From assembly GCA_032717465.1 (NCBI GenBank), contig CM064732.1, forward strand, positions 35,505,015-35,569,014: a stretch of DNA of 64,000 nucleotides, read 5' to 3'. Position 1 is the stretch's first letter, and the number at the start of each line of letters is the position of its first letter. Source of the DNA: Coenobita brevimanus (lineage: Eukaryota; Arthropoda; Malacostraca; Decapoda; Coenobitidae). The notes beneath the pieces were generated by a model, which was not told where the DNA came from, did no database searches, and saw only the letters and a program-made list of their open reading frames with translations. Position numbers and translations under genes: made by a program. Positions 22,004-33,403 of this stretch are shown here, piece after piece.

Positions 22004-24348
22004 ATGGCGCGGAAAGGTCTCTCAGACGAGGAAATTGCATCCCCCCTGGAAGCCTTCACTGGAGATAGTGATTCTCCACTCGACGATGATGTGGTAGATC
22101 GCGATTACGTCCAGCCAGAGGAAGAAATAAGTAGCAGTGATGAGGAGGTCCCCTCGCCCCGAAAAACGCGGTATGTGACATACCGTAAGGCAAGGGAAGG
22201 CCAGCCTGCTCCTCAACCACGTGCACGGCTATCTCTCCATCCCGAATCTGATGAGGACAAGGATGAGGATGATGAGGATGATGGCGGCTTAGGACGTGAT
22301 ATCGCCGCGTGGTTGGGAAAAGAAAAAATATCACCACGAGGATCAGAAGGTGGGGCGAGAAGACATATAAGGTATGGTGAAAGTCTTTTGTCTGGGGAAG
22401 TGGAAAGTGGTGTGGTGGGATTGCTGGGTGAAAGGGAAAGTGTTGTGGCGGCAGCACGGGGTGAAAGTGAGAGTGGTGTGGGGGTAGTGCGGGGTGAAGG
22501 GGCAAGTGGTGTGAGGGAGGCAGCACGAGCACGTGGTGCACGTAGGCCTAGGGGAGAGGAGGTGGAGCCACTCCCCAGCACTTCTTTCGCCCCAGAATAT
22601 TCCCAAACTTCCTCCCCACAGCCCCAGGATGTGGGGAAAAGAAAGAAAGGGAAGGGAAAGGGTAAAGGAAAAGGGAGAGGGAAGAGAAGTGCGAGTGATG
22701 AGAGGCGCCGCTCTCCACCTCCCCAACCTCCCCCACCACCCTCACCGCCCCACCCTGACGAAGGGGACGATGGGGACGTGGCTGGAGACAGTGGTGTCAC
22801 GTGGAACTGGGAAGATGGGAGTAATTTTACTCCCATCATTCACCCTTTCACTGAGGAGTGGCGGTCTGGTTGCACGGCTCCAGGTGTGAATGCAGGTTCG
22901 TCTAGGGTGGATTTTTTCCACTTGTTCTTTGGTGAGACGTTTGTGGGGCGCATAGTTGAACAAACTAATATCTTTTCACAATCACAGCGCCGTGAAAGTG
23001 AACGTTTGGGAACAACGAGCAGGCATTCCCAACAGTATGACTATCCCGTAACAATTTCAGAGATGTTCCTATTTTTGGCCCTGGTTCTCTTGATGGGTGT
23101 GGTAAGGAAAAACCAAATTCCTGCCTACTGGACAACTGACCCAATCATCCTCACACCTTTCTTTGGAAAGGTGATGAGTCGTAACCGATTTCAGTATATT
23201 CTTGGCCGCCTCCACTTTTTTGATGCAGAAGATCCAGTCAATGCAAATAACACAGATAAAATGAGGAGAATCAGGCTGGTATTTGATCATTTACGGGAAA
23301 TGTTCAGCTCCTCATTTTATCCCTACAGAGACCTCATCATAGACGAGAGTCTTGTGTTGTGGAGAGGCAATATTTCCTTTAGGCAGTACATACCCAGCAA
23401 GAGACACCGTTTCGGGTTCAAGATCTTTGTTATGTGTGACTGTAAGACTGGTTATGTGCAAGACATAGTCTTGTACACGGGCGCACAGACAGATATAACA
23501 GAAGATCGGAGTATAGGACTCTCTTGGGCCGTGGTGAAGACAATGATAGAAGAGTACCTTCATCGTGGTCATGTGTTGTACCTGGACAACTGGTACACTA
23601 GCCCTCTTCTCGCTAGGTTCCTCCACCAGCACGACACCGGAGTCTGTGGTACAGTCAAGAGAAACCGTCGCCATATGGTCATGATAGGAAACTTGACAAG
23701 AACGAGGTGGTTTTCTTCCAGGCCAATAACATCCTTGCCACCCTGTGGAACCACAACAGGGAAGTTTGCCTCCTATCAATTGTTCACAGCCCCCTGATGC
23801 ACCGCACAGACTCCGTGGATCATCGTAGCGAGAGGAGGCGCAACGTATGGAAACCCGAGTCTGTACTGGACTATAATCTGAACATGAGGCAAGTTGATCA
23901 GTCAGACTCGATGATTTCAAGTGTTGACTGTGCCAGGACCACGATGAAGTGGTACAAGAAACTCTTTTTCCACTTGCTCGACATCAAGTTCCTGAATGCC
24001 CACTACCTGCACGCAATGACCACCGGAGTATCCAAGACCTTTGAGGGGTTTGTGAGGGAGCTGGCACGTGAAATAATCGCCAAACATGCCCAGGACAGAC
24101 CCACACACCGCACCCGCACCCCCATGGCTGATCAGACTCCCCTACGTCTTGCAGGACGCCACTATCCCAGCGCAATCCCTTCCGACCCAAACCGTCGTAA
24201 ACCCCAGCGTTGCTGCCATGTATGTAAGCACTCGACAGTCAGACCATCCACTCAGAGAAAAGACACAAGGTACGAGTGTGTCGAGTGCAATGTTGTGTTG
24301 TGCCTTCAGCCTTGTTTCAAGGAGTATCATAATTTCCTACTCTACTGA
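22004..24348 (+). pseudogene. piggyBac-like transposase, 4-bp deletion
   Basis: DDE transposase (DDE_Tnp_1_7 type) that would cut and paste the element at TTAA. The first frame runs 22004-23797. An acidic, low-complexity N-terminus carries a Lys/Gly-rich basic run (about 22640-22690), and the catalytic core follows, with first Asp at residue 447 (IDESL, nt 23342) and second at 528 (LDNWYTS, nt 23585). Relative to copy 2, four bases are missing at about 23688, which shifts the frame. The rest (DYNLNMRQVDQSD region and the Cys-rich tail ending 'CFKEYHNF') continues in the frame of 23707-24348. The product is therefore broken. Minus-strand open frames here are shadows. Confidence 0.92.
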
Positions 24349-24354
24349 AACTGT

Positions 24355-25260
24355 GTGGGAAGGCGAAATGACGCTCATTATAATGGTAAGGCCAGTCAGT
24401 AGGTGCTAAGTCAAATATAAAGTTGAAACGGGTGTTATTTTTTCAGAAAAGTAATGTATAAGTTGAGAATTAGTGTAAGTTGAAAGAATTGATATAAAAA
24501 CTACACCCACTGTATAAATCTGCGAAAATATGACGCTCAGTATAACACTCTGGTCAGTAAATATGCGATAGCAAGGAAATAAAGTGGAAACAGGTGTAAT
24601 GTTAGCATGAATAAAACGTATAAGTTGAACAATAGTGTAAGTTGTAATAATTGATGTCACGAGTACACCCACATTCTGGTCAGTAAGTATGTGATAGGAT
24701 TTATATAAAGTGGAATTTGTTGTAATGTTAGTAGTAAGGTATTTTATAAGTTGAATACTAGTGTAAGATGAAACAAATGATATCGCGATAACACTCCCTG
24801 TGTAAGTACGCGCTAATATGACACTCAGTTCCATCGTAAGTTCTGAAATTATGTGATATCAATTATATCAAGTGTAAACATGTGCAATGTTAGTGGAGAA
24901 TTATTATATAAGTACAAAAATAGGTAGTAAGTTGAAATAGTTGTCATAGCGACTTCACCGTGTTTGTTATTATGCGCTATTATTACGCTATATATTTACG
25001 TAAGGCCTGAAATAATCTCAAAACAGTTCTATAAAGTTGAAAAGTGTATAATAATATTAGAAAAGTATTATGTAAGTATAAAAAAACACAATACGAGTTG
25101 AAACAACAGTCACAGCGAGTTCACTCACTACGTAAATAAGCGCTAACATTACGCTAAATGTTATCTAAAGGCCTGTGAATACGTAAAAACAGTTCAATAA
25201 AATGTAAAATGGTATAATGTTATTGTAGAAGTATTATGTAAGTAAAAAAAACTATATGTA
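24355..25260 (+). repeat. 163-bp tandem units in the piggyBac 3' region, copy 1
   Basis: The marker word (G/T)ACGCT(C/A)A(G/T) recurs at about 24368, 24531, 24986 and 25151, with a diverged GACACTCAG at 24819. Units also share AAGTTGAAA, GTGTAATGTTAG and GTATTATGTAAGT. One unit near 24660 lacks about 34 bp compared with copy 2. Confidence 0.75.
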
Positions 25261-26156
25261 TCATGATTTTAGAATGTTAACGATTCATCGTGACCAAGTT
25301 GCCCGATTTTGCTCGTTTCGCACGATGGTACAATGCTTATTTCTGCTCTACTTTTGTATAAAATCCAATATACTCTTTTATCACATGTTTTTATGTTTGT
25401 AATAAATACATATCTACTTACTTTCATTGGTTTCCCAGACTTATAATACAGTACCATAGAAAACGTTAGAGGCTCAGACCGCCTACGGAGAACACTGGGC
25501 CAGGTGGGACCAAGGCATACCTGGTTAGGGTAATTATGGACCCCGGGGACCAATTTCTTTGCCACTGACCATTGTTTCTGACCAAAAGCGAAAGTTTTAG
25601 CAAAGAAAAAAAAAAGGGTCGAAAAATGGTCGGGATTGGGGTGTACCAGTGGTCAAAAAGTGGTCGGGACGGGGCGGGTTAAGGAAGGTGTTAATGAAGG
25701 TACTATATACACATGGATAGACCGTATCTTTATTTTGCGCAATGAGTTATATGTCCCTCATAAAACTTTGAAGTTAGTGCAACTGAATCCCAGCTTATGT
25801 TTATTCACCATTCTCACAAAATATCACTACGAAAACGAATGTCAGGACTAATGCATTGCACCCTCACTTCATGTTTTGTTTACGTCCATCAGCTGAGAGG
25901 AAATGCTGCTTTGCGATTGGCAGACACTTCCTAAGAGTATTTTTATAACGCTGCTGTAATTGGCTGGGGTATCAAACGGCGCATTCTGAGGGAAAGTTGC
26001 CTTTCCATGGAAAGGCACACCAACGGCACCTTTAAAAATGTTTGAGTATGGGAGTCGGGTGTGTCCCCAACGGCGCCTTTGACCTGCCGTACAAAAAGGC
26101 GCCGTTCATCAACTGGCGCCGTGGCAAAAGGCTCGTATTGAGTATCCGGCCCCAGG

Positions 26157-26427
26157 AGAAGGTGCACATTACTACTGAATGGACTTCTAACCAGTTTTGG
26201 TTTCAACACTCTCAGTTCAGCGAAATAAGAGTGTACCTCCATCCACAGGGAAGAAAGGTGTGTTTGCAGAAGGTTCACCCATTCTAATTTTCCAGTGCCT
26301 ATGCTTTTATCAAATGCCTCACAAAAATGTTCCAGCAGACTAAGACTTTGGACTTTGACTTTCCCTTCCCACAGCCCGAGCTCCATGTTAAACGATCTTA
26401 GTTTGTTCATGAAATCAATCACTATGA
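26157..26427 (-). pseudogene. ZBED5/FAM200-like coding sequence, middle piece
   Basis: The minus strand reads 'VIDFMNKLRSFNMELGLWEGKV', 'LSLLEHFCEAFDKSIGTGKL' and 'HSYFAELRVLKP', ending at 'VHLLL' next to the CCAGG target duplication. ZBED5/FAM200-like proteins have this order (kinase-like naming is absent; this is a hAT-derived fold). The upstream side is cut by the piggyBac MITE at its TTAA. Confidence 0.75.
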
Positions 26428-27198
26428 TTAACCCGTCGCTTGCCGGCTGTTTTTAGCCTTATGGGTCACCCCAGTGCCGGCCATTTTTTGACCTTTTTTT
26501 TTTGGCTAAAATGGTAGATTTTGATGAGGAAACAACGAATTTCGCCATTAAAAAGCTCACCGAGGCTCGGAAATCAGTTTTATTGAGTCCTGCATATTCG
26601 TTTACTGGTATAGCCGCTTTCTCAAGCTCACCACGTACGTGAGAAAGCCGTTTTCTATGTAAGGTATACTCAGGTATTTATGCTGGGAAGGTATAGCAAT
26701 GTTCAGTACACTTTTCTGATTACTTATTACTTCAACATCTATCACAATTTGCGTGTCTTTCTCACTGTGAATGCATTATCTTACACTTGAAGATAGGTAC
26801 AACCTTATTTCATTATGTACAGTCCTGGCACTTACATGAAGGTATTTACAACTTGACTTCACTATATAGTCCTTACACTTACAAGAAAATATTTACAACT
26901 TACACTTACATGAAAATATTTACAAAATGCCTTCACTATGTACTGCGCTGGGTGAGGCATGCAGGCAGAGTGAGGCAGAGCAAGCGTGAGGGGGGGAGCA
27001 AGTGAGTGTATGGCCTTGACAGCCTGGGGGATGGTACAGGAACAGTTACCTTACATGCTTGCAAATTATTACCCGCAAATCTTGAAAAATGCGTTCACAA
27101 TGAAGTTTTTTATTTTAGACCGTTTTAAAACGGCACTGGCACTGGCTGCGGCATTATGTCAGACAGTTTTAAAACAGCACTGGCACGCGGTGGGTTAA
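26428..27198. mobile_element. piggyBac-type MITE, copy A
   Basis: TTAA at 26428-26431 and 27195-27198. Inverted ends read TTAACCCGTCGCTTGCC (left) and TTAACCCACCGCGTGCC (right, reverse complement). The element is about 771 bp with no transposase. The left end includes CCGGCTGTTTTTAGCC and a T-rich run followed by GGCTAAAATGG. The right end has GACCGTTTTAAAACGGC and GACAGTTTTAAAACAGC palindromes. It is inserted in the ZBED5-like sequence, which resumes in frame on the other side. Confidence 0.88.
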
Positions 27199-27233
27199 AC
27201 GGCCTTGAACAGATAAGTTTAATGAGTCTGGAC
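27199..27233 (-). pseudogene. ZBED5/FAM200-like coding sequence, 35-bp sliver
   Basis: Minus strand 'SLNLSVQG', equivalent to the 'NELNLSLQG' stretch in ZBED5-like proteins. It is trapped between the MITE and the hAT insertion. Joining it to the upstream part needs a one-base shift, so the gene had a frameshift of its own. Confidence 0.65.
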
Positions 27234-27837
27234 GTAAGAATCAGTGGTGGGCAGCACAAACAAAGGACCTTGCGCAAGCACAAAGCACAATCCACAGTTC
27301 ACTACCTTGCACGAGCGCAAATGCGCAATCTGACAAATATTTATCTTGTGCAATGTCGCAAAGCACAAGCGCAAACCATTTGCATATACTTTTGGGAATT
27401 AATGAAAAATATTGAGATATTTAAATAAAACAGCATAACTACTAACTTTTATTTATTATTATTATTTTCTATTATTTGTAATTTGCGCAAGTGCGCAATT
27501 ATTATTTAGCTTGTGCAATGTCGTAAAACTCTAGCACAAATCATTTTGCATATATTTGTGGGAATTACTGTAAAATATATATTGGTATAATTAAATAAAT
27601 TACTAAATTAGCAACCTGCCCACCACTCGCGGAGACTGAGGTACAGTAGGTCATTGTCCGGGAAAAACAGGCTATATATACCAAGGCATTGGCAAAGATC
27701 ACGTGATTACTGTATCATCAACTCTCTCTCTCTGTCCGACAGAGGAGGGAGGGAATGGAGAATAAGAGAGAGAAGAGGGACGAAGTTTATGCCTTATCTC
27801 CTCACTCAAAGGGATGCTTCTTTGCCATTCCCGTATT

Positions 27838-27840
<3 letters not shown>

Positions 27841-27890
<50 letters not shown>

Positions 27891-27901
27891 AATAATGCTC
27901 T

Positions 27902-27936
<35 letters not shown>

Positions 27937-27975
27937 AATAATGCTCTTTATCTCTCTCTCTCTCTCTCTCTCTTG
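27841..27975. repeat. Three (CT)n tracts with identical spacers
   Basis: CT runs at about 27841-27889, 27906-27934 and 27952-27974 are separated twice by the same AGAATAATGCTCTTTA spacer. Confidence 0.9.
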
Positions 27976-27984
27976 TCAAGACAA

Positions 27985-28200
27985 TTTATTTAATAATGCA
28001 ATATAGATATAAAATAGCATATGTAATTCGTTACAAAAATAAAAAATAATGAAAACAGTGTATTTAAATCAAATATCCACAGCCTAATAAATTATTAGGC
28101 TGTGGATATTTGATTTAAATAATATGTTTTAATGGTTTTTGTAAGGAATTGCATATGCTAATCTTAATAAATAATGTATATTTATTATTATTTACTAATA
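27985..28200. repeat. Long palindrome inside the hAT element
   Basis: Perfect 29-bp arms (28062-28090 and 28092-28120) around a single central base. The similarity continues imperfectly outward for about 70 more bp on each side (for example AATTACATATGCTA versus AATTGCATATGCTA). Confidence 0.85.
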
Positions 28201-28632
28201 ATAATAATAATAATTAACAAAATATTAAAAATACATTATCTCTGTTGAAGCATATTAAGAAATGCTACTACTCCCTTCCCTCCCGCCTCCCCCACCAACC
28301 CACCCTCGCCACCCGCCCCAGCCTCCCCCATCCATTGTCCAGCCATGCGGGAAGCTCCCAAGACCACGTGTCCCCTGGAAGACCACGTGTCCATTGGATT
28401 GCGCACTGCGCAATCCACAGGGCAGGTGCGCAAGGCAGGTGCGCAAGCGCAAATTTAGTTGTGCAAGCACAACTAAGTTTGTGCTTGTGCACCTGCCTTT
28501 TCATGTGCGCAAGCACAAAATTGCGCATGGTCTTGTGCGGTGCGCAATGCACAAACGATGTCACCAGAGCGCAAGGGTGCGCAATTGCGCTTTGCGCAAG
28601 TGTTTGCGCACCTGCCCAGCACTGGTAAGAAA

Positions 28633-29140
28633 AATATTCATCCTTCAGAGAGGCTGACTTCTGTAGCCACTGATTGTCTGACAGTTTTTTGGTGAACTTA
28701 AGCGACTTTGTCTTGTTGTCACGTTTGCAGAAATCAGGAATCTCCTCTTGATAGCACATTCCCTTGTGACAACAAGCTTACCTTGGTGTGAAAGAGTATC
28801 ACTTCTTCATCTGCTCCAAACTCTTCCCACAGTAGGCGGGCGAGTCGCGTATTTAGGGCATTTGACTTGATGGTATTTACCATGTGCACACTATCATAAA
28901 GTATTAATCTTAACTTTGGTGGAAGTGTTTTTGATGCCACAGAATACCTCTGAATCATATAGGGAAGATGCTTTGTTTCAGAATTCGCCTCGTTCACTCT
29001 TCCTCGAAACCCTGATCAGTGGCCAAGTATTGCTGGTACTCCATCAGTTGTGCACACACATATATTGCTACAAGCAAATTTTTCAGCCTCAAAAAAAATG
29101 AGACTACGGAAAATGTCTTTACCTCTTGTAATCGACTCCA
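28633..29140 (-). pseudogene. ZBED5/FAM200-like coding sequence, upstream piece
   Basis: Minus-strand frames give 'TTDGVPAIL' (about 29065), 'GFRGRVNEANSETKH', 'SVASKTLPPKL', 'NALNTRLARLLWEEFGADEEVILFHT' and 'SQGNVLSR' (29010-28740), then 'LSDNQWLQKSASLKDEYFSY' (to 28633). These correspond in order to ZBED5/FAM200-like landmarks such as 'CTDGAPAM', 'ALNSRLFxxLCEEMG', 'LLxHTEVRWLSRGKVLxR'. Two frame changes exist (near 29030 and 28740). The N-terminal BED zinc finger is not in the window: the sequence meets an (AT)n tract at 29142. Confidence 0.78.
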
Positions 29141-29159
29141 AAGCATATATATATATATA

Positions 29160-32100
29160 TGACAGGGAGTGCTGGAGCTCCCGTTTCATGAGCCCTCAGG
29201 ACTATTTCCTGACCATTCCTCTCTGCTGAACTTTTTCAGTGTCTCAGTTACACAGAGAGTAGGCCAGCATGCTCTACAACACAAAATTCTCTAACTGTCT
29301 ACACCAAACTACATGCACAGTACACACTACACTTCCTTTCCCCCCCCCCCAAAAAAAAAATGGTGTCTCATCACCCAGCCTCGGAGTCCCCAGGGGGAAG
29401 GGACCATAAATGCCTCCACCTTCCGCCCCTCTCCCGGTGACAACTCGAGGTGCCTGGAACCACTGTCTGACTTCTTCATTTCTGCAACATTCGCGGCCTT
29501 TCCTCTACCTTTCGCTCTGTTGAGCACCACCTCTCCTCCTCTAAACCTCACCTTCTTTTTCTAACTGAGACTCAGCTGTCTGAGGCAACTGACAGCAAAC
29601 CCTTTTCTGTATCCTCCTACTTTCTCTACACTCATTTCAAAGCCAAAGGTGGCTGTTGTGTACATATACGCAACGACTTATCTTGCTCTTGTGTTCCTGA
29701 ACTCGATTCTTCTGAATTCTCTACACTCTGGCTTTGGCTTTCGTGTCATTCTCTGACTAAATATATCTGTGCTGTTTACTTATCCCCTAATTCTACTGAC
29801 TATCAAAAATTCTTTGACTATCTTTTACGATGGAACACATTCAATCCATTTCTCCTTTCTTTGAAATCTCCATTCTAGGAGATTTCAATGTTCACCACCA
29901 CCTTTGGCTCTCCTCTCCTTTCACTGATCCATCTGGTGAACAAGCCTACATCTTTTCTATCATTAATGACCTAGAGCAGCTTGTACAGCACCCTACCTTA
30001 CAACTAATCCTTCTGCTTACTTACAACTAATCCTTCTGCTTACACTGTTAATCTTTTCTCTCCATTGGGCTCCTCCGATCACAACCTTATCACCTTAACC
30101 TGTCCTATCACTCCAGTACGGCCTGTGGACCCTCCAAAGAAACGACCTCTGTGGCATTTAGGAGCCACGGATTGGGAGGCCCTCTGGCAGTACTTCTTTG
30201 ATTTCCCCTGGAAAGATTATTGCTTCCATGGCCGGGAACCATCTGAGTGTGCCTTGCGCATTACAGAGGTTATTCTCTCGGGCATGGAAGCATACATTCC
30301 TTTTTCATATCCTTTGACTAATGCAAGAAAGCCTTGGTTTAATCATGCTTGTTCTAATGCTGTCTGCAACAAGGAGAGGGCCTACAAAAGGTACCGGAGC
30401 CAACCCACCCTTGAATCACATCATCTTTACGTTTCTGCCCGGAATCGTGCTAAGTCTGTTCTTCGCTCTGCTAAAAATAATTTCATCCATACTAAATGCT
30501 CTCAACTCTCCAATTCGAATTCTTCCCGTTCCTTCTGGCACCTTTGCCAAAAACCTTTCTAACAACTTTACCTCATCATCTTTCCCTCATCTTTTCTACT
30601 CTGATGGTTCTGTAGCTATTTCTTCTACTGATAATGGAGATCTCTTTGCATAGACTTTCTCCTCCAATTCCACCTTAGACGATTCTGGTGCTGTTCCTCC
30701 ACCACTTCCCGCCTCTGACTTCCTCATGGCTGACATTAAAATTGCTTCAGCTGATGTATTTTCTGCCATCACTGGCCTCAATACTAACAAGGCATATGGG
30801 CCTGATGGAGTCCCTCCTGTTGTTCTCAAGAACTGTGCTTCTGTGCTTACACCCTTCCTAGGCAAACTGTTTCGTCTTTTTCTGTCAACTTGTACCTTTC
30901 CTTCTTGCTGGACGTTTGCTCTCATTCAGCCGGGCACAAAGAAGGGTGACCACTCCCAACCCTCCAATTATCGTTCAATTGATTTAACGTCCTGTATTTC
31001 AAAAGTTTTCGAGTCAATTCTCAATAGAAAAATTTTAAGGCACCTTTCCTATCACAACCTTCTTTCTGATCGTCAGTACGGGTTCCGTCAGGGACGCTCC
31101 ACTGGCGATCTTCTCACCTACCTTTCAGACTCCTGGTCATCCTCCTTTCGGGACATTGGCGAAAGCTTTGCCATTGCACTTGACATCTCAAAGGCTTTCG
31201 ATCGAGTCTGGCATAAATCTTTAATTTCCAAACTGCCCTCTTACGGTTTCTATCCTTCTATCTGTGCCTTCATTGCTAGCTTCCTTTCTGGTTGTTATAT
31301 AGCCGCTGTTGTAGACGGCCATCGTTCTTCTCCTAGATCTATCAACAGTGATGTTCCTCAGGGCTCTGTCCTATCACCAACTCTCTTCCTTTTATTCATC
31401 AATGACCTTCTAAGCTGTACATCTAACCCTATCCACTCATACGCTGATGAGTCCACCCTTCACCTTTCCATTCGGTTCCAGCAACGCTCATCTCAGCAGT
31501 TACTTCAACAAACAAGGGATGAGGCTATGGCACACCTAATGTCTGACTTGGCTCGTATCTCTGACTGGGGTAAAAATAATCTTGTTGTTTTTAATGCATC
31601 TAAGACTCAGTTCTTACACCTATCAACCCATCAAAATCTTCCACAGGTATACCCACTAATGTTTAATGATATTCAGCTTAATCCTGCATCATCCTTGAAC
31701 ATGCCTGGGGTTTCATTTTCTCAGGACTTATCTTCCAAAGATCATATTACATCTCTTGTAAAATCTGCTTCCAAGAGATTGGGTGTGCTAAGCTGACTCC
31801 GTTCTTTCTTTACCCTTGAACAATTGTTGACTCAATACAGGGGTTTTATCCACCCCTGTGTGGAGTACAACTCTCTTGTGTGGGTAGGCTCCCCACATAC
31901 AGCTCTTCTCAATAGGGTGGAGTCAAAGGCTTTTCGTCTCATTAACTCTCATCCTCTTACTGACTCCCTCCAACCTCTGTCTCTTCGCCGCACTGTTGCA
32001 TCTTTATCTCATTTTCTATCGCTACTTTAATGGTCACTGCTCCTCTGAACTGTCTGCATGCATTCCTCCACCTCTACAACGGGCACGTAGCACCCGTCTG

Positions 32101-32350
32101 CCAGCAAACTCTCATCCCTTTTCTGTCCAACTCTCTAATGCAAGAGTTAACCGTTACTTCCCATCCTTCATTTATGCAACAGGTCAGCTCTGGAACTGTC
32201 TCCCTCTGTCTGTATTTCCTTCTGCCTATGATCTCCAGTCTTACATACGCTGTGTGTCCAGGCATCTCGAAATGAATGGATCTTGAATTTGGTTCACTCT
32301 TGTATTTTGTTTTTCTCTTGGAGGGAACTGTTATTGCGGGCTCATGGCCT
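29160..32350 (+). mobile_element. Jockey-like LINE, nearly full length, inactive
   Basis: Probable 5' UTR (29160-29480), then an apurinic-type endonuclease ('LLFLTETQLSE' about 29546, 'CAVYLSPNST' about 29770, 'ISILGDFNVHHHLW' about 29870), linker (30065-30562) and reverse transcriptase (30726-31796, 356 codons). The RT has 'AYGPDGVPPVV', 'ALDISKAFDRVWH', 'VPQGSVLSPTLFLLFINDLL' and a catalytic box at 31440-31451 that reads YADE, not YADD. The C-terminal part follows in 31824-32030 and 31996-32286. Breaks include a 23-bp tandem duplication near 29998, frameshifts near 30545 and 32010, and stops at about 30652 and 31793. The 3' end runs into (AT)n. Confidence 0.88.
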
Positions 32351-32369
32351 TTAGTGCCTTCTTCCTCGC

Positions 32370-32606
<237 letters not shown>

Positions 32607-32734
32607 CATTCCTTTATTATTAAATACTGTTTTTCATTTACCTCATTCAGTTGCTTCTAACTTACGTAATTCATTGTTGACTCTTATTAGTAGCATCTTA
32701 GCCCTCTACTGTTCATATCACTATTATTATCCAA

Positions 32735-32763
32735 TAATAATAATAATAATTATAATAATAATG

Positions 32764-32799
<36 letters not shown>

Positions 32800-32900
32800 C
32801 ATTATTATTGTTGTTGTTATTATTAATAATATTATTATCATTATTGTTATTATTTGCATAATCATTTTGTTATTATTAGTATTTTTATCCATTTATATTA
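32735..32900. repeat. (ATT)n/(TAA)n-rich tract
   Basis: TAA runs, then an ATT trinucleotide run (about 32766-32800), then degenerate ATT repeats. Confidence 0.85.
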
Positions 32901-33340
32901 CCAGCATTATTAAAAATAATATACGGTAATCATTCTCACAGAGTATCTTCTTGCTACCTCATGTTGGGAGACATTTCATCTACTGGAGGATTATGTACAT
33001 ACCTTAATGTATAGCTAGTTGCAAAATATAGTTGTAGGAATTAACATTACATCCGTTAGAAATTCTGTAATGGCTAGACAAAATACTTGCAAGCACAGCA
33101 CAACCTGACCGACTCAGAGCAATTGCCCCTCTTTTGGCAGTAGCAGCTCAGACTCCTTACACGCCGGACTTACATCATTTGACTCAGTAAACCAAGAAGC
33201 TCTACATGACTTTACTTTCATCAGCTGCACCTCTACCCTATATGAACACGTGTTACATGATGAGTTTAGTTTACTCCAGCTATCTCCGATTATTATAACT
33301 GGAGATAACTCCGACTGATAGGGATAGGGAAGAAGTGCAA
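32901..33340. other. Unassigned sequence
   Basis: No gene or repeat recognised, apart from a short CTCCAGC...GCTGGAGA-like inverted word near 33270-33310. Confidence 0.35.
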
Positions 33341-33342
33341 TG

Positions 33343-33355
33343 TGGAGAGAGAGAG

Positions 33356-33401
<46 letters not shown>
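33343..33401. repeat. (GA)n microsatellite
   Basis: GA run with GAAA interruptions at its start. Confidence 0.95.

Positions 33402-33403
<2 letters not shown>

Larger units (their letters stand above)
21747..25682 (+). mobile_element. piggyBac-like transposon, copy 1 (frameshifted)
   Basis: Bounded by TTAA at 21747-21750 and 25679-25682. The ends are imperfect inverted repeats: TTAACCCACGGCGTCCCG on the left, TTAACCCGCCCCGTCCCG on the right (reverse complement). Near the left end two subterminal direct repeats of the form TCGACGTACTTC(C/A)ACGTCCT lie about 45 bp apart. The transposase starts 257 nt inside, the same distance as in the other two copies. The 3' part (about 24360-25260) is an array of diverged 163-bp units, and the terminal 100 bp contains repeated GGTCGGGA words. 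Confidence 0.92.
19287..26151. mobile_element. Unclassified TIR DNA transposon (host of nested insertions)
   Basis: Terminal inverted repeats begin GGCCGGATACTCAAAACG (left, 19287) and GGCCGGATACTCAATACG (right, reverse complement ending at 26151). The outer 100-180 bp on each side are full of GGCGCC/ACGGCGCC and ATACTCAAA words in both orientations. The flanks are a 5-bp CCAGG duplication. Without the nested piggyBac-like copy (21747-25682) it is about 2.9 kb and has no transposase frame, so it is non-autonomous. It also holds a truncated 5S SINE and a fold-back. I cannot assign a superfamily: 5-bp CCWGG target duplications with this terminus do not match one I recognise. Confidence 0.75.
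27242..28624. mobile_element. hAT-type non-autonomous element
   Basis: Ends CAGTGGTGGGCAG (left) and CAGTGCTGGGCAG (right, reverse complement). They are flanked by GTAAGAAT (27234-27241) and GTAAGAAA (28625-28632), an 8-bp hAT-type target duplication with one mismatch. Both subterminal regions (27260-27540, 28400-28620) are crowded with GCGCAA/TTGCGC words. A third terminus-like CTGCCCACCACT at 27616-27627 suggests a composite or nested smaller MITE. The interior holds (CT)n runs and a perfect palindrome. No transposase. Confidence 0.8.

Noticed and set aside
22056..22839. Long minus-strand Pro/Ser/His-rich frames opposite the piggyBac transposases (also 49169-49952)
   Set aside because: They are antisense shadows of the acidic, low-complexity N-terminus of the transposase.
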